Shown: one piece after another, positions 30,046 through 41,520 of the stretch
Numbering within the stretch: position 1 is the stretch's first letter
Layout of the letters: every line of letters begins with the position of its first letter
Assembly: GCF_009662475.1 (NCBI RefSeq)
Contig: NZ_CP045571.1
Coordinates: 494,501-558,500, forward strand
Length of the DNA: 64,000 bases
Direction: 5' to 3'
From: Acidithiobacillus thiooxidans ATCC 19377
Lineage (GTDB): Bacteria; Pseudomonadota; Gammaproteobacteria; Acidithiobacillales; Acidithiobacillaceae
Notes under the pieces: model-generated
Database searches by the model: none
The model's input: only the letters and a program-made list of their open reading frames with translations
What the model was told of the DNA's origin: nothing
Made by a program: the position numbers and the translations under genes

Positions 30046-31318
30046 TGGCGTTACGCTGCAGAATCGTGGTATTCCCGACTCCCATCGTCTGTCCGTGTAT
30101 GCCGGAACCGGTGGTTATGAAGCTTTGCGCAAGGTCCTCCAGGAACCGATGGCGCCCGAGCAGATTATTGCCGAAATGAAAAAATCCGCTCTGCGTGGAC
30201 GCGGTGGTGCCGGCTTTCCGACCGGACTGAAGTGGAGTTTCATGCCCAAAGGGGTCAGTGGCACGAAATACCTGCTCTGCAATGCCGATGAGGGCGAGCC
30301 CGGTACCTGCAAGGATCGGGATATTATGCGCTATGAACCGCATCGCCTGATTGAGGGGATGATTATCGGTGCCTATGCCATGGGTGCCACGGCGGGCTAC
30401 ATTTTTATTCGTGGCGAGTTCATTGAACCCATCCATATTGTCGAGGATGCGGTGGCTGAAGCCTATGCAGCGGGGTATCTCGGCCAGAATATTCTGGGTA
30501 CCGGTTTTTCCTTCGATTTGTATGTATATCGGGGTGCCGGGGCCTACATTTGTGGGGAAGAAACCGCGCTCATGGAAGCCCTGGAAGGCAAAAAGGGTCA
30601 GCCGCGCTTCAAGCCACCTTTTCCCGCCAGCTACGGACTTTATGGGCGCCCCACCACCATCAACAACGTCGAAACGTTCGCCTCGGTGCCGGACATTATC
30701 ACCAGGGGCGGCGAGTGGTTTTTGAATCTGGGTAAACCCAATAATGGGGGCACCAAGATTTTCTCCGTCACTGGTCAGGTCCAGAAACCCGGAAATTACG
30801 AAGTCCCCATGGGGCTTCCGTTCCGGGAATTGCTGGAGATGGCCGGGGGCTTGCGTCCTGGTCGCCGGCTGAAAGCGGTGATTCCCGGTGGAACCAGCAC
30901 GGCGATGGTGGCTGGGGAGGTGATGATGGATGTCACCATGGATTACGACTCCATTTCCAAGGCGGGTTCGGCTTTGGGTGCGGGTTCCGTGATTGTCATG
31001 GATGACAGTGTGTGCATGGTCCGCACGGTGGAGCGCATTGCCCGTTTTTATATGCATGAGTCTTGTGGTCAATGTACACCCTGCCGCGAAGGCATGGGTT
31101 GGTTGTGGCGGGTCATGCATCGCCTCGAAAACGGTCAGGGTCGCGAAGAAGACCTGCAACTGCTTCTGGATGTGGGTTCACGCATTGAGGGGCGGACCAT
31201 CTGCGCCCTGGCAGATGGTGGGGTTGCGCCGGTGGTGAGCTCCATCAAGTTATTTCGTGAGGAATATGAATACCATATTGAACACAAAAGCTGCATGATC
31301 AGTATGGGAGAACACTGA
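30035..31318 (+). CDS. nuoF: NADH-quinone oxidoreductase subunit F
   Basis: The NADH-binding and FMN-binding subunit, 427 residues from ATG 30035, which follows GGAGG. The FMN/NADH loop [13 protein letters not shown], the acidic [16 protein letters not shown] segment and the cluster N3 ligands in [12 protein letters not shown] are present. The last base is shared with the nuoG start. Confidence 0.96.
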   Translation: MYVNGVTLQNRGIPDSHRLSVYAGTGGYEALRKVLQEPMAPEQIIAEMKKSALRGRGGAGFPTGLKWSFMPKGVSGTKYLLCNADEGEPGTCKDRDIMRYEPHRLIEGMIIGAYAMGATAGYIFIRGEFIEPIHIVEDAVAEAYAAGYLGQNILGTGFSFDLYVYRGAGAYICGEETALMEALEGKKGQPRFKPPFPASYGLYGRPTTINNVETFASVPDIITRGGEWFLNLGKPNNGGTKIFSVTGQVQKPGNYEVPMGLPFRELLEMAGGLRPGRRLKAVIPGGTSTAMVAGEVMMDVTMDYDSISKAGSALGAGSVIVMDDSVCMVRTVERIARFYMHESCGQCTPCREGMGWLWRVMHRLENGQGREEDLQLLLDVGSRIEGRTICALADGGVAPVVSSIKLFREEYEYHIEHKSCMISMGEH

Positions 31319-33666
31319 TGCTGCATATTGAAATAGACGGACAGCAAGTCGAAGTGGCAGCCGGGACCACGATCATGGAGGCCGCTGAGTCTCTAGGGAT
31401 TTATATCCCGTTTTTCTGCTATCACCCCAAACTTTCTGTTGCCGCCAATTGCCGGATGTGTCTGGTGGATGTGGAAAAAGCGCCAAAACCCTTGCCCGCC
31501 TGTGCCACCCCGGTGTCTGACGGAATGAAAATAGCCACGGCTTCGCGCAAGGCAAAAATGGCCCAGCAGGGTGTTCTGGAATTTTTGCTGATCAACCATC
31601 CCCTGGATTGTCCGATTTGTGATCAGGGCGGCGAATGTCCATTGCAGGACATCACCATGGGCTTTGCCAATCCCCACAGTCATTACAATGAGGAGAAGCG
31701 GGTTGTCGAAGACAAGGATATCGGTCCGCTGATCACTACGGAAATGACCCGCTGCATTCAGTGTACCCGCTGTGTGCGTTTCGGGCAGGAAATCGGTGGC
31801 ATCAAGGAGCTTGGGGCTACCGGACGCGGTGAACACATGGCCATTGGCACTTATGTAGCCAAGGCTGTGAAATCGGAATTATCCGGAAACATGATTGATT
31901 TATGTCCGGTGGGCGCGCTGACCAGCAAACCCTTCCGCTACAAGGCCCGCTCCTGGGAACTGAAGCACACCCCCGGCATTTGTCCGCATTGTTCCACGGG
32001 CTGCAATACCGATGTCCAAAGTCTGGGCAAGGAAGTGCTGCGGGTTTTGCCGCGCAATAATGAAGCTGTCAATGAACAGTGGATTTGTGACAAGGGGCGC
32101 TATGCCTACACCGGATTGAATGCGCCTGATCGGGTGACCAAGCCTTTGTTGCGCGATTCACAGGGTAAGTGGACGGAAGTCTCCTGGGCCGAAGCCCTGG
32201 AAGCGACGCTCGCCGGACTGGAAAAAGTGCTGGCCCGTCACGGTGCAGACAAGCTGGCCGGACTGATTTCCGGACAGTCCAGCAACGAAGAACTGTTTTT
32301 GTTCCAGGCCTTGTTGCGCGGACTGGGTAGCCCGCATGTGGATCATCGTCTGCATCAGCAGGATTTCCGTGCGGATGCGGCCATGCCTCTTTATCCGGCG
32401 CTGAATATGAGTCTGGAAGAACTGGAAAGGGAACCACTGATTGTGCTCTGTCATGGCTTCACCCGACACCAGCAGCCGCTGACCAACCATCGCCTGCATA
32501 AGGCGGTACTGAACGGCGGCAAGGTAGTGAGCATTGACAGCATGCGTCAGGATTTCAACTTTCCGGTCACTCAGATCGTTGCCGGGGCGGGTGAAGATCT
32601 GGCCTTGTACCAGCAACTGGCGGGGCATTTTGCCCATGTTCATGAAGAAAAACAGAGCGATGGTCTGGTAGATTTGGCCCGGGAAATGGCGGCAGCAGAT
32701 AATCCGCTCATTTTGATTTGCAGTGCCCTGCTGCATCATCCCCAGGCTGCTGATCTGCTGGCGCAGGTGGAAAGCATTGCCGAGCTGGCGGGTGGGCGGA
32801 TTGGCTGGCTGGCAGATGAAAGCAACAGTGCCGGAGCCTGGTTGAGTGGCTGTGTACCCCAGCGCGCTCCTGGCGGTCACCTGCTGGCAGAGTCCGGTTT
32901 ACCTGCAGGTGCCTGCTGGAATACCGACATGCAGGGCTTTATTCTTTTCGGCGTAGAGCCGGGTGTGGATAGTCTTGCAGGAGCACAAGCCGTCCAGCGC
33001 CTGCGCGATGCCGAGTTTGTTTTAAGCATCAGTCATTTTGGGAATGAAGCCCGGCAGTATGCGGATGTTATACTACCCATGGCCGCGTTTGCCGAGGGTT
33101 CAGGTTCTTATGTGAATAATGAAGGACGCTGCCAGTCCTTCCGCGCGGCAGTGAAATTACCCGGTGAAGCCCGGCCCGGCTGGAAAATATTGCGGGTATT
33201 GGGTGATGGTCTGAAACTGCCGGACTTTCAGTACAATGAACTGAGCGAAGTGAGCGCCGCCTGGCATCATGCCGTAGGCGACTATGGTATGGATATTCCG
33301 CCTTTCCACGCCTTCCCAGCACTGGAAGCAGTGCAACCCATACCAGCAGGCGCGTTGTTGCGCCTTGGCGACTGGCCCATATATCAGGGGGATCCTCTGG
33401 TACGCCGGGCCAAGCCGCTGAGTACCCCCCTGGTTGCCAGAATGCATCCCGATCAGGCCCGTCAGTCGGGAATTCAGGGTGAGGCCGTGGAAGTCAGTTC
33501 CGCATCAGGAAAAGTCACTCTGGCCCTGGATCTGGATACGCATATTCCTCTGGGTTGCATCTGGATTCCTCTGGGCTACCCGGAAACTTCAGGACTTGCT
33601 GCGCCTTATCTGCCCTGTTCCGTAGCGATGGCAGCATTACTGCCGGAAACCCAGAGGGCATCATAA
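31318..33666 (+). CDS. nuoG: NADH-quinone oxidoreductase subunit G
   Basis: The large iron-sulfur subunit, 782 residues. Ligands for four clusters are visible: a ferredoxin-like N-terminus ([15 protein letters not shown]), the His-ligated site ([14 protein letters not shown]), a CIQCTRC site with the later CPVGAL, and the extra cluster N7 motif CPHCSTGC found in some bacteria. The rest is a molybdopterin-oxidoreductase-like domain without obvious cofactor role. Its TAA stop overlaps the nuoH ATG. Confidence 0.95.
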   Translation: MLHIEIDGQQVEVAAGTTIMEAAESLGIYIPFFCYHPKLSVAANCRMCLVDVEKAPKPLPACATPVSDGMKIATASRKAKMAQQGVLEFLLINHPLDCPICDQGGECPLQDITMGFANPHSHYNEEKRVVEDKDIGPLITTEMTRCIQCTRCVRFGQEIGGIKELGATGRGEHMAIGTYVAKAVKSELSGNMIDLCPVGALTSKPFRYKARSWELKHTPGICPHCSTGCNTDVQSLGKEVLRVLPRNNEAVNEQWICDKGRYAYTGLNAPDRVTKPLLRDSQGKWTEVSWAEALEATLAGLEKVLARHGADKLAGLISGQSSNEELFLFQALLRGLGSPHVDHRLHQQDFRADAAMPLYPALNMSLEELEREPLIVLCHGFTRHQQPLTNHRLHKAVLNGGKVVSIDSMRQDFNFPVTQIVAGAGEDLALYQQLAGHFAHVHEEKQSDGLVDLAREMAAADNPLILICSALLHHPQAADLLAQVESIAELAGGRIGWLADESNSAGAWLSGCVPQRAPGGHLLAESGLPAGACWNTDMQGFILFGVEPGVDSLAGAQAVQRLRDAEFVLSISHFGNEARQYADVILPMAAFAEGSGSYVNNEGRCQSFRAAVKLPGEARPGWKILRVLGDGLKLPDFQYNELSEVSAAWHHAVGDYGMDIPPFHAFPALEAVQPIPAGALLRLGDWPIYQGDPLVRRAKPLSTPLVARMHPDQARQSGIQGEAVEVSSASGKVTLALDLDTHIPLGCIWIPLGYPETSGLAAPYLPCSVAMAALLPETQRAS

Positions 33667-34691
33667 TGCATGATTTTTATCAAACCGGCTGGTGGGCAGT
33701 CATCTGGTCGATTATCAAAATTGTCATTGTGGTGGTGCCGTTATTGCTGGGTGTGGCTTACCTGACCCTGGCAGAACGCAAGGTCATTGGTTACATGCAG
33801 GTCCGTCTGGGACCCAACCGGGTGGGTTTCAGAGGTTCGCTGCAGCCTATTGCCGATGCGCTGAAGTTGATGTTCAAGGAAGTCATCATTCCCACCAGTG
33901 CCAACCGCTTTCTGTTTCTGGCAGCGCCGGTGCTGGCGTTTGTCCCTGCACTACTGGTCTGGGCGGCAGTACCCTTCGGGCCGGATGTGGCTATCTCCAA
34001 CATGAACGCCGGTTTGCTGTACGTGCTGGCGATTGCCGGGTTGGGCGTGTACGGCATTATCGTGGCGGGCTGGGCTTCCAACTCCAAGTATGCGTTTCTG
34101 GGTGCCATGCGTGCCGCCGCACAGCTGGTTGCTTACGAAATCGCCATGGGTTTTGCGCTGGTCGGAGTGTTGATGCTGGCCCAGACCCTGAATCTGAGCA
34201 AAATTGTCGAGGCCCAGGCCGGTGGCGGGTTCTGGTCCTGGTACTGGTTGCCCCTTTTCCCGTTTTTTCTGGTGTATTTTATTTCCGGTGTGGCGGAAAC
34301 CAACCGCGCACCTTTTGACGTAGCGGAAGGCGAGTCGGAAATTGTCGCCGGTTTCCATGTGGAATATTCTGGAATGGCTTTCGCCCTGTTTTTCCTGGCG
34401 GAATATGCCAACATGATTTTTGTGTCATTGTTGACGACGGTCCTGTTTCTGGGCGGTTGGTATGCACCCATCAACACCCCGTTATTGACCTGGATACCCG
34501 GCCTGGTCTGGTTGCTGCTCAAAACCGCTTTTCTGCTGTATGTGTTTTTGTGGATTCGGGCAACATTCCCACGCTATCGCTATGACCAGATCATGCGCCT
34601 GGGCTGGAAAGTGTTCATTCCGGTAACCATTGCCTGGATTGTGGTGGTGGGTATTGCCCTGGAAACACCCATGCGTGCCATTCTGCGCTGA
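33666..34691 (+). CDS. nuoH: NADH-quinone oxidoreductase subunit H
   Basis: Membrane subunit that joins the two arms and forms part of the quinone channel. ATG 33666 overlaps the nuoG stop and gives 341 residues with about eight membrane helices. The hallmark loop [20 protein letters not shown] and the acidic loop [22 protein letters not shown] are present. Confidence 0.96.
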   Translation: MHDFYQTGWWAVIWSIIKIVIVVVPLLLGVAYLTLAERKVIGYMQVRLGPNRVGFRGSLQPIADALKLMFKEVIIPTSANRFLFLAAPVLAFVPALLVWAAVPFGPDVAISNMNAGLLYVLAIAGLGVYGIIVAGWASNSKYAFLGAMRAAAQLVAYEIAMGFALVGVLMLAQTLNLSKIVEAQAGGGFWSWYWLPLFPFFLVYFISGVAETNRAPFDVAEGESEIVAGFHVEYSGMAFALFFLAEYANMIFVSLLTTVLFLGGWYAPINTPLLTWIPGLVWLLLKTAFLLYVFLWIRATFPRYRYDQIMRLGWKVFIPVTIAWIVVVGIALETPMRAILR

Positions 34692-34701
34692 GGAGAACAA
34701 T

Positions 34702-35193
34702 ATGCAAATTCGCCCGAAGCAGTGGTTCAAGACTTTTTTCCTGACGGAAATGCTGCGCGGTATGCAGCTGACCGGCCGGTATTTTTTTGCCCGCAAAATC
34801 ACCGTGCAGTATCCCGAAGAACAAACGCCCCAGTCTCCGCGTTTTCGGGGGCTGCATGCCCTGCGCCGTTATGAGAACGGTGAAGAACGCTGTATCGCCT
34901 GTAAATTATGTGAAGCCGTCTGTCCGGCATTGGCTATCACCATTGAAAGTGAACAACGTAATGATGGAACCCGGCGCACCACTCGTTATGACATTGATCT
35001 GAGCAAGTGCATTTTTTGTGGTCTTTGTGAAGAATCCTGTCCGGTGGATTCCATTGTCGAAAGTCGGGTGTTGTCCTATCACGGCGAAATTCGTGGGGAT
35101 CTGATTTATACCAAGGATATGCTCCTCGCCAATGGTGATCGCCTGGAAGCAGAATTGGCAGCGGATCGCGAAGCAGACCGCGCATATCGTTGA
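34702..35193 (+). CDS. nuoI: NADH-quinone oxidoreductase subunit I
   Basis: Ferredoxin-like subunit with two [4Fe-4S] clusters bound by [12 protein letters not shown] and [15 protein letters not shown] 34702 follows GAGGAG and yields 163 residues. It lies ten bases after nuoH. Confidence 0.96.
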   Translation: MQIRPKQWFKTFFLTEMLRGMQLTGRYFFARKITVQYPEEQTPQSPRFRGLHALRRYENGEERCIACKLCEAVCPALAITIESEQRNDGTRRTTRYDIDLSKCIFCGLCEESCPVDSIVESRVLSYHGEIRGDLIYTKDMLLANGDRLEAELAADREADRAYR

Positions 35194-35209
35194 CAGGAAA
35201 ATAATTATT

Positions 35210-35806
35210 ATGATCATAACCACCATCCTTTTTTACCTTTTTTCGGCGATATTGCTGGGTTCTGCGACAGCGGTCATCACGGCAAGAAATCCGGTCTATG
35301 CGTCTTTGTTTCTGGTGCCGGCGTTTTTCAATGCCGCCGCCCTGTTCATTTTGCTGGGCGCAGAATTTTTGGGTCTGATCCTGATTCTGGTTTATGTGGG
35401 CGCGGTCATGGTGCTTTTCCTGTTTGTGGTGATGATGCTGGATATTAATTTGACCCGTCTCAAGGAAGGGTTTTTGAGTTACCTGCCGCTGGGGCTGGCC
35501 ATTGCCATTCTGGGCGTGCTGGAACTGGCCGTGGTTTTCTGGACTTCGCCGTTGGGCCATATTCCTGCTCCCGGCCCTATTCCTGCCAATGCAGATAATA
35601 CCCGCGCCCTGGGCGTATTGCTTTACACTCATTATTTATATCCCTTTGAAATTGCGGCGGTGATTTTGCTGGTTGCGATTATTGCGGCTATTGCCCTGAC
35701 CTTGCGGCGCCGCCAGGGCACTAAAACCCAGAGTGTTGATGCGCAAATGGCAGTGCGTGCCAAAGACCGCATCAGCCTGGTGAATTTGCGGGGGCCGGAA
35801 CAATGA
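35210..35806 (+). CDS. nuoJ: NADH-quinone oxidoreductase subunit J
   Basis: Membrane subunit of 198 residues with five predicted helices; the family core [28 protein letters not shown] contains the pi-bulge helix. ATG 35210 was chosen because the first helix ([14 protein letters not shown]) begins there; the frame runs 78 bases further upstream through nuoI. It overlaps nuoK by four bases. Confidence 0.94.
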   Translation: MIITTILFYLFSAILLGSATAVITARNPVYASLFLVPAFFNAAALFILLGAEFLGLILILVYVGAVMVLFLFVVMMLDINLTRLKEGFLSYLPLGLAIAILGVLELAVVFWTSPLGHIPAPGPIPANADNTRALGVLLYTHYLYPFEIAAVILLVAIIAAIALTLRRRQGTKTQSVDAQMAVRAKDRISLVNLRGPEQ

Positions 35807-36123
35807 TGATGGGTGGACAACCAACGCTCGCCGCTTATCTGATACTCGGGGCTATCCTTTTTTCCATCGGTGTGGTGGGGATTTTCCTGAACCGCAAAAA
35901 CGTGATTATTTTGCTGATGGCCATTGAATTACTGCTGCTGGCAGTGAATATCAATCTGGTGGCATTTTCCCGCTATCTGGGGAATCTCGAAGGGCAGGTT
36001 TTTGTGTTTTTCATCCTGACGGTAGCTGCTGCTGAAGCGGCCATTGGTCTGGCCATTCTGGTGGTTTACTTCCGGAACCGCCGGAGTATCAACGTAGAAG
36101 ATATTGACGAGTTGAGAGGCTGA
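35803..36123 (+). CDS. nuoK: NADH-quinone oxidoreductase subunit K
   Basis: MrpC-like membrane subunit of 106 residues and three helices, with the proton-channel Glu residues in [17 protein letters not shown] and [13 protein letters not shown]. The start overlaps the nuoJ stop (ATGATGATG; which of three ATGs is used is open). Confidence 0.95.
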   Translation: MMMGGQPTLAAYLILGAILFSIGVVGIFLNRKNVIILLMAIELLLLAVNINLVAFSRYLGNLEGQVFVFFILTVAAAEAAIGLAILVVYFRNRRSINVEDIDELRG

Positions 36124-36124
36124 T

Positions 36125-38107
36125 ATGTGGGTTTTTGACTGGTTGAATACCTTTCCACCTCTCCTTGTGTACCTGATTATTCCGTTGGCACCGCTGGCTG
36201 GTTCTCTGGTGGCTGGTTTTGGCGGCTGGAAGCTGCAGGAACAAGCGCACTGGGCGCCCTTAGCGGGGGTCGCGGTCTCTTTTTATCTGGCCCTGGCGGT
36301 ACTGTTTCAGACCCTGCATGGTGTCGATTTTTACGGCAATATCTATATATGGGCTGTGCTCGGCCATCTGCAAGTCCCCATCGGATTTGATGTGGACAGC
36401 CTGACCGCGCTGATGCTGGTGGTGGTTACCTTTGTGTCGCTTTGTGTGCATTTATATACCATAGGCTACTTGCATGGTGACCCTGGTTATGCCCGCTTTT
36501 TCAGTTATATTTCCCTGTTCACTTTCAGCATGATCATGCTGGTGATGAGCAACAATTTTCTGCAGTTGTTTTTTGGCTGGGAAGCGGTGGGTCTGGTTTC
36601 CTATCTGCTCATCGGTTTCTGGTTCCAGCGCGAAAGCGCCAATGTCGCCGCCCTGAAGGCATTTATTGTCAATCGGGTCGGCGATTTCGGTTTTCTGATT
36701 GGTATTGCGGCTATTTATCATTACTGCGGCAGTCTTGATTACCGCACGGTATTTGCCATGGTGCCCCATCTGGTCGGCCAGACCGTAGAAATTTTTCCCG
36801 GACATCCCTGGAATGTACTGACCTGGATTGCCTTGCTGCTGTTTATTGGTGCCATGGGCAAATCAGCCCAGGTACCGCTGCATGTCTGGCTCCCGGAATC
36901 CATGGAAGGTCCAACTCCCATTTCGGCGCTGATTCACGCCGCGACCATGGTCACTGCCGGGATTTTCATGGTGGCCCGGATGTCGCCCATTTATGAACAG
37001 TCGGCCACGGCGTTGACCGTCATTTTGTTGATTGGCTCTATTACCGCCTTGTTCATGGGGCTGATCGGCCTGGTGCAAAATGACATCAAGCGCATTATTG
37101 CCTACTCGACCCTTTCCCAGTTGGGATACATGACGGCTGCACTGGGGGCTTCGGCCTTTTCAGCGGCTATTTTTCACCTCATGACCCATGCTTTTTTCAA
37201 AGCGTTGCTGTTCCTGGCGGCGGGCTCGGTGATTCATGCCATGGCCAATGAGCAGGACATCCGTAAAATGGGCGGCTTGCGCAAGGCCATGCCCATCACT
37301 TACATCACCTTTCTGATAGGCGGCCTCGCGCTGTCAGGTATCCCGCCCTTTGCCGGGTTTTTCAGCAAGGATCTGATTATCGAAGCCGTGGGCCTCTCCA
37401 CCCTGCCGGGAGCTGGCTGGGCCGAGTTCATGCTGGTTGCGGGGGCCTTCGTCACAGCTCTTTATACTTTCCGTATGTTTTTCATGGTGTTCCACGGTAC
37501 ACCCCGCATGGACCCCTACACCCGGGACCATCTGCATGAGTCACCCTGGGTGATTACGGTGCCACTCATTGCCTTGGCTATTCCTGCGGTATATGCCGGT
37601 TGGGCGTACATCGGTCCGGTAGGCTTGGGGCATTTTCTCGATTCTTCGCTGGTTATTGCTCCGCAGTTCAACACCATCGGTGAAATTGCCGCGCATTGGC
37701 AGGGCGCTGCTGTGTTTCTTTTGCATGGTCTGGAAGCCTGGCCCTTTTGGTTGGCCGTGGCGGGTATTGTCTGTGCTGCCTACTTTTATGCCTGGAATAC
37801 GGGTTTACCCGAATGGCTCAGCCGCATCCTCAGTCCGGCAGTGTGGCTGCTGGAAAGCAAATACGGTTTTGATGCTTTTAATAATACGGTTCTGGTACGC
37901 GGAGTGATTCAGTTTGGACGGTTGTTCTGGCATGTTGGTGACGAAAAACTGATTGACGGCCTGATGGTCAATGGCACCGCTTTCGGCATCGGCAAGTTGG
38001 CGTTGTCCTGGCGTAAAGTGCAAACGGGATACATTTATCATTATGCTTTCGCCATGATTATCGGGTTGATTTTATTCATGACATATTTTGTGATCTGGAA
38101 GGGGTAA
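36125..38107 (+). CDS. nuoL: NADH-quinone oxidoreductase subunit L
   Basis: Antiporter-like proton-pumping subunit at the distal end of the membrane arm, 660 residues with many helices and the long lateral helix at its C-terminus. Key residues are in the GWEAVGLVSYLLIGFW (channel Glu) and AMGKSAQVPLHVWLPESMEGPTPISALIHAATMV segments. Confidence 0.96.
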   Translation: MWVFDWLNTFPPLLVYLIIPLAPLAGSLVAGFGGWKLQEQAHWAPLAGVAVSFYLALAVLFQTLHGVDFYGNIYIWAVLGHLQVPIGFDVDSLTALMLVVVTFVSLCVHLYTIGYLHGDPGYARFFSYISLFTFSMIMLVMSNNFLQLFFGWEAVGLVSYLLIGFWFQRESANVAALKAFIVNRVGDFGFLIGIAAIYHYCGSLDYRTVFAMVPHLVGQTVEIFPGHPWNVLTWIALLLFIGAMGKSAQVPLHVWLPESMEGPTPISALIHAATMVTAGIFMVARMSPIYEQSATALTVILLIGSITALFMGLIGLVQNDIKRIIAYSTLSQLGYMTAALGASAFSAAIFHLMTHAFFKALLFLAAGSVIHAMANEQDIRKMGGLRKAMPITYITFLIGGLALSGIPPFAGFFSKDLIIEAVGLSTLPGAGWAEFMLVAGAFVTALYTFRMFFMVFHGTPRMDPYTRDHLHESPWVITVPLIALAIPAVYAGWAYIGPVGLGHFLDSSLVIAPQFNTIGEIAAHWQGAAVFLLHGLEAWPFWLAVAGIVCAAYFYAWNTGLPEWLSRILSPAVWLLESKYGFDAFNNTVLVRGVIQFGRLFWHVGDEKLIDGLMVNGTAFGIGKLALSWRKVQTGYIYHYAFAMIIGLILFMTYFVIWKG

Positions 38108-38113
38108 GCACTG

Positions 38114-39595
38114 ATGAACGCTTCGCTCCTCAGCTATTCTATCTGGATACCCATCGTCGGCGGCCTGCTGGTTTTAGCCGTTGGAGATCACCGTGCGGCG
38201 CTGGCGCGTTGGTTGGCCCTGATCGTGTCCTTGCTGGCCTTTGCCGTTACCATCCCCCTCTATACGGGTTTTGATACGCACACTGCGGCCATGCAATTCA
38301 GTGAGCGGGTTGCGTGGATTCCTTCCCTGAATATTTATTATCACCTCGGTGTGGATGGTATATCCCTGTGGTTTATATTGCTGACCAGCTTTTTGACCGT
38401 ACTGGTGGTCATCAGCTCCTGGCGTAATGTCCAGACCCGGGTTGCCCAATTCATGGCGGCTTTCCTGATTATGGAAGGCATGATGATCGGCGTGTTCTGC
38501 GCCCTTGATGCCATTCTCTTTTATGTATTCTGGGAAGCCATGCTGATTCCGATGTTCCTGATTATCGGCGTCTGGGGTGGACCACGACGGGTGTATGCCA
38601 CCATCAAGTTTTTTCTATATACCTTCCTGGGTTCCGTGTTGATGCTGGTGGCTTTGTTGTACCTGTATTTTCACAGCGGCAACAGTTTCGACTTGCTGGT
38701 TTATCAGCATACCCCCCTGGGAATGACAGCGCAGATTCTCATATTTATTGCTTTTTTTGTGGCGTTTGCGGTAAAAATTCCGATGTGGCCAGTGCATACC
38801 TGGTTACCGGATGCCCACGTGGAGGCGCCTACCGCCGGATCGGTGGTACTGGCAGCTATCATGCTGAAGATGGGGGCTTACGGTTTTCTGCGCCTGAGTC
38901 TGCCCATTGTTCCGGATGCCAGCCACAAACTCGCCTGGCTGATGATTCTGCTTTCCCTGATCGCCATTATTTATGTGGCGCTGGTGGCTATTGTTCAGGA
39001 AGACATGAAAAAACTGGTGGCGTACTCCTCCATTGCCCACATGGGCTTTGTGACGCTGGGCTTTTTTGTGTTTGATAGTGTGGCCATTGAAGGCAGTATT
39101 ATTCAGATGCTCTCTCACGGCTTTATCAGTGCCGCCATGTTCCTCTGCATCGGCGTGCTCTATGACCGTATGCATACCCGGAATATCAAAGCCTATGGAG
39201 GGGTCGCCAACGTCATGCCGATATTTGCGGCGTTGATGATGTTATTCGCCATGGGCAATGTGGGGTTGCCGGGGACTTCCGGTTTTGTGGGTGAGTTCAT
39301 GGTGGTACTCGGCACGTATCAGGTGAATCCGTGGTACGCGATTCTTGCCGCTACCGGTCTGGTTACCGGAGCCAGCTACACTTTGTGGCTGTTCAAACGC
39401 GCTATTTTTGGTGGAATTGTGCACCCCGAGGTGGCAGCCCTGAAAGATCTCGATGCCCGCGAAATGCTGGTGCTTGGGACTCTGGCGGCGTTCACCCTGC
39501 TCTTGGGCGTATGGCCCGCACCTTTCCTTGATATCGTACATACCTCGGTACAGCATCTGGTGGCGCAGATAGCTGTTTCGAAAATTCCGGCGTAG
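38114..39595 (+). CDS. nuoM: NADH-quinone oxidoreductase subunit M
   Basis: Antiporter-like proton-pumping subunit, 493 residues. The channel Glu is in FYVFWEAMLIPMFLIIGVWG and the central Lys/His region in FAVKIPMWPVHTWLPDAHVEAPTAGSVVLAAIMLKMG. It begins six bases after nuoL. Confidence 0.96.
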   Translation: MNASLLSYSIWIPIVGGLLVLAVGDHRAALARWLALIVSLLAFAVTIPLYTGFDTHTAAMQFSERVAWIPSLNIYYHLGVDGISLWFILLTSFLTVLVVISSWRNVQTRVAQFMAAFLIMEGMMIGVFCALDAILFYVFWEAMLIPMFLIIGVWGGPRRVYATIKFFLYTFLGSVLMLVALLYLYFHSGNSFDLLVYQHTPLGMTAQILIFIAFFVAFAVKIPMWPVHTWLPDAHVEAPTAGSVVLAAIMLKMGAYGFLRLSLPIVPDASHKLAWLMILLSLIAIIYVALVAIVQEDMKKLVAYSSIAHMGFVTLGFFVFDSVAIEGSIIQMLSHGFISAAMFLCIGVLYDRMHTRNIKAYGGVANVMPIFAALMMLFAMGNVGLPGTSGFVGEFMVVLGTYQVNPWYAILAATGLVTGASYTLWLFKRAIFGGIVHPEVAALKDLDAREMLVLGTLAAFTLLLGVWPAPFLDIVHTSVQHLVAQIAVSKIPA

Positions 39596-39608
39596 AAGGA
39601 CACTGCCT

Positions 39609-41054
39609 ATGAATGCTTTTCTGCTGCATTGGACTTTTGCGATACCGGAAATCTGGGTGTTGATCATGGCCTGCGTGGTGTTGCTGGCGGATTTGTACCT
39701 GGGCGAACGACTGCGGGACGTGGCTCCGGTGCTGACCGTACTGACGCTGCTGGGTGCAGCAGTGCTGACCTTTTTTGAATTGGGACAAAGTGGTACGACT
39801 TTCGCCGGTTTGCTGGTGCTGGATCCGTTTACCAATGTGGCCGAATTGTTCAGCTATCTGGCCGTATTGATGGTGGTGCTCTATTCGCGACGCTATCTGA
39901 TGGATCGTGGCATATACCGGGGCGAAATCTATGTGTTGCTGCTTTTTGCCCTCCTGGGTGTCATGGTGATGGTCTCGGGCGCCAACCTGTTGAGCATCTA
40001 TCTGGGGCTGGAGCTTTTGGCGCTGAGTCAATATGCGCTGGTTGCCTTCAATCGCGACAGTCTGGTCGCAACCGAAGCCGGGCTGAAATATTTTGTTCTG
40101 GGCGCCCTGGCTTCGGGTTTGCTGCTTTACGGTATGTCGCTGCTCTACGGACTGACAGGAACCCTGGAGGTTCGCCATATTGCTGCAGCACTGGTGAATG
40201 TTACCAGCAGTAATCTGATTCTGGTATTTGCCCTGGTCTTTATCGTGGCGGGTATTGCTTTCAAGCTCGGCGCAGCCCCCTTTCACATGTGGTTGCCGGA
40301 TGTCTATCAGGGCGCACCCACGGTGGTAACGACCTTTCTGGCTTCGGCACCTAAAATCGGCGCCTTTGCCCTGATTATTCGCCTGTTGGTAGATGGTGGG
40401 TACGGCATGCTGGAATCCTGGCAGCAGATATTTATTGCCCTGACATTGGTGTCTCTGCTGGTAGGCAACCTGATTGCCATTGCCCAACAGAATCTGAAAC
40501 GGATGCTGGCCTACTCAACCGTAGGGCATGTGGGTTTTCTTTCCCTGGGCATAGTTGCGGGGACAGAAGCTGGCTTTGCCAGCGCATTTTTCTACACCAT
40601 TGTTTATGTGCTGATGTCTCTGGCCGGTTTCGGGATGATTCTGCTCCTCACCCGGGCGGGTTTTGAGGCGGATCGCATTGATGATTTCAAGGGATTATCG
40701 CAGCGCAAACCCTGGTATGCTTTTTTGATGCTCATCATCATGTTTTCCATGGCGGGTGTTCCACCGACGGTGGGCTTTTATGCCAAGCTGGCGGTGTTCC
40801 AGGCCGTCATTGCAGCGGGATATGTGTGGTTGGCGGTAATCGGCGTATTGCTGGCAGTAATTGGCGCTTTCTATTATTTGCGGGTCGTTAAAGTCATGTA
40901 TTTTGATGCCCCTGAACCGGAAGGCGGGCCGATCGTGCGCGATGATCTTGCCAGTGCTACCCTCAGTATCAACAGTCTGGCCTTGCTGGTTCTGGGGATT
41001 GTCCCCGGACCGCTGATGGCCTTCTGTTTTTATGCCATGCAGGGAGTGATTTGA
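39609..41054 (+). CDS. nuoN: NADH-quinone oxidoreductase subunit N
   Basis: Third antiporter-like subunit, 481 residues. It has YLGLELLALSQYALVAF, FKLGAAPFHMWLPDVYQGAPT and the late helix MFSMAGVPPTVGFYAKL typical of NuoN. It overlaps the following DUF2818 gene by four bases, so both are probably made together. Confidence 0.96.
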   Translation: MNAFLLHWTFAIPEIWVLIMACVVLLADLYLGERLRDVAPVLTVLTLLGAAVLTFFELGQSGTTFAGLLVLDPFTNVAELFSYLAVLMVVLYSRRYLMDRGIYRGEIYVLLLFALLGVMVMVSGANLLSIYLGLELLALSQYALVAFNRDSLVATEAGLKYFVLGALASGLLLYGMSLLYGLTGTLEVRHIAAALVNVTSSNLILVFALVFIVAGIAFKLGAAPFHMWLPDVYQGAPTVVTTFLASAPKIGAFALIIRLLVDGGYGMLESWQQIFIALTLVSLLVGNLIAIAQQNLKRMLAYSTVGHVGFLSLGIVAGTEAGFASAFFYTIVYVLMSLAGFGMILLLTRAGFEADRIDDFKGLSQRKPWYAFLMLIIMFSMAGVPPTVGFYAKLAVFQAVIAAGYVWLAVIGVLLAVIGAFYYLRVVKVMYFDAPEPEGGPIVRDDLASATLSINSLALLVLGIVPGPLMAFCFYAMQGVI

Positions 41055-41368
41055 TGGATATGCATAATTGGGAACTACTTTATATATTACTGGCTTTTGT
41101 GGCAGCCAATTTGCCCTGGCTGAGCAATCGCCTGTTTTTTATACGCCCGGTTGCGGGAGGCAAGGCTCTGCAGTGGTATCTGCTGGAGTGGTTGGTGATG
41201 TACTTCATTGTGGGGCTGATCGGCATGGCTGTTGAAAACAGTCTGGATGGTAGCCTGCATGCCCAGGGGTGGGAATTTTATGTGATTGCCCTGTGCATGT
41301 TTGCCGTTTTTGCCATACCGGGTTTCATCTGGCGCTTTAACGTGCTGCCCATGTTGCGTAGATCTTGA
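41051..41368 (+). CDS. DUF2818 membrane protein behind nuoN
   Basis: A 105-residue protein with three predicted membrane helices (ELLYILLAFVAANLPWL, LLEWLVMYFIVGLIGMAV, FYVIALCMFAVFAIPGFIW). The pattern N-L-P-W-L-S-N-R-L-F near the start matches DUF2818 as I remember it, a family usually found directly after nuoN in beta- and some gammaproteobacteria. Overlap with nuoN suggests a complex I assembly or accessory role; this is inference from position. Confidence 0.75.
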   Translation: MMDMHNWELLYILLAFVAANLPWLSNRLFFIRPVAGGKALQWYLLEWLVMYFIVGLIGMAVENSLDGSLHAQGWEFYVIALCMFAVFAIPGFIWRFNVLPMLRRS

Positions 41369-41403
41369 CCGGAGCCTGCGTAATGGGTACATTTGCGGGC
41401 TGC

Positions 41404-41478
41404 AGGCGCGTAGCTCAGGGGGAGAGCGCTACCTTGACACGGTAGAGGTCGGCGGTTCGAAACCGCCCGTGCCTACCA
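41404..41478 (+). tRNA. tRNA-Val (anticodon GAC)
   Basis: A 75-base cloverleaf with acceptor arms AGGCGCG and CGTGCCT, anticodon stem CTACC/GGTAG around loop TTGACAC (anticodon GAC), T arm GGCGGTTCGAAACCGCC and encoded CCA. Confidence 0.96.
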
Positions 41479-41484
41479 AATCCC

Positions 41485-41520
41485 GCACCAGAGGGAGGAA
41501 TCTCTCTGGTGCTTTTTCTT
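41485..41520 (+). terminator. Intrinsic terminator between tRNA-Val and thrS
   Basis: GCACCAGAG pairs with CTCTGGTGC across a ten-base loop that can extend the stem, followed by a T-rich run. It ends 12 bases before the thrS ATG, so it either ends the tRNA transcript or acts as an attenuator in the thrS leader. Confidence 0.7.

Noticed and set aside
29900-31159. 419-codon leftward open frame
   Set aside because: Antisense shadow of nuoE/nuoF, His-rich composition typical of reversed coding sequence.
39492-40487. 331-codon leftward open frame
   Set aside because: Antisense shadow of nuoM/nuoN, rich in Gln and His as expected for reversed membrane-protein codons.
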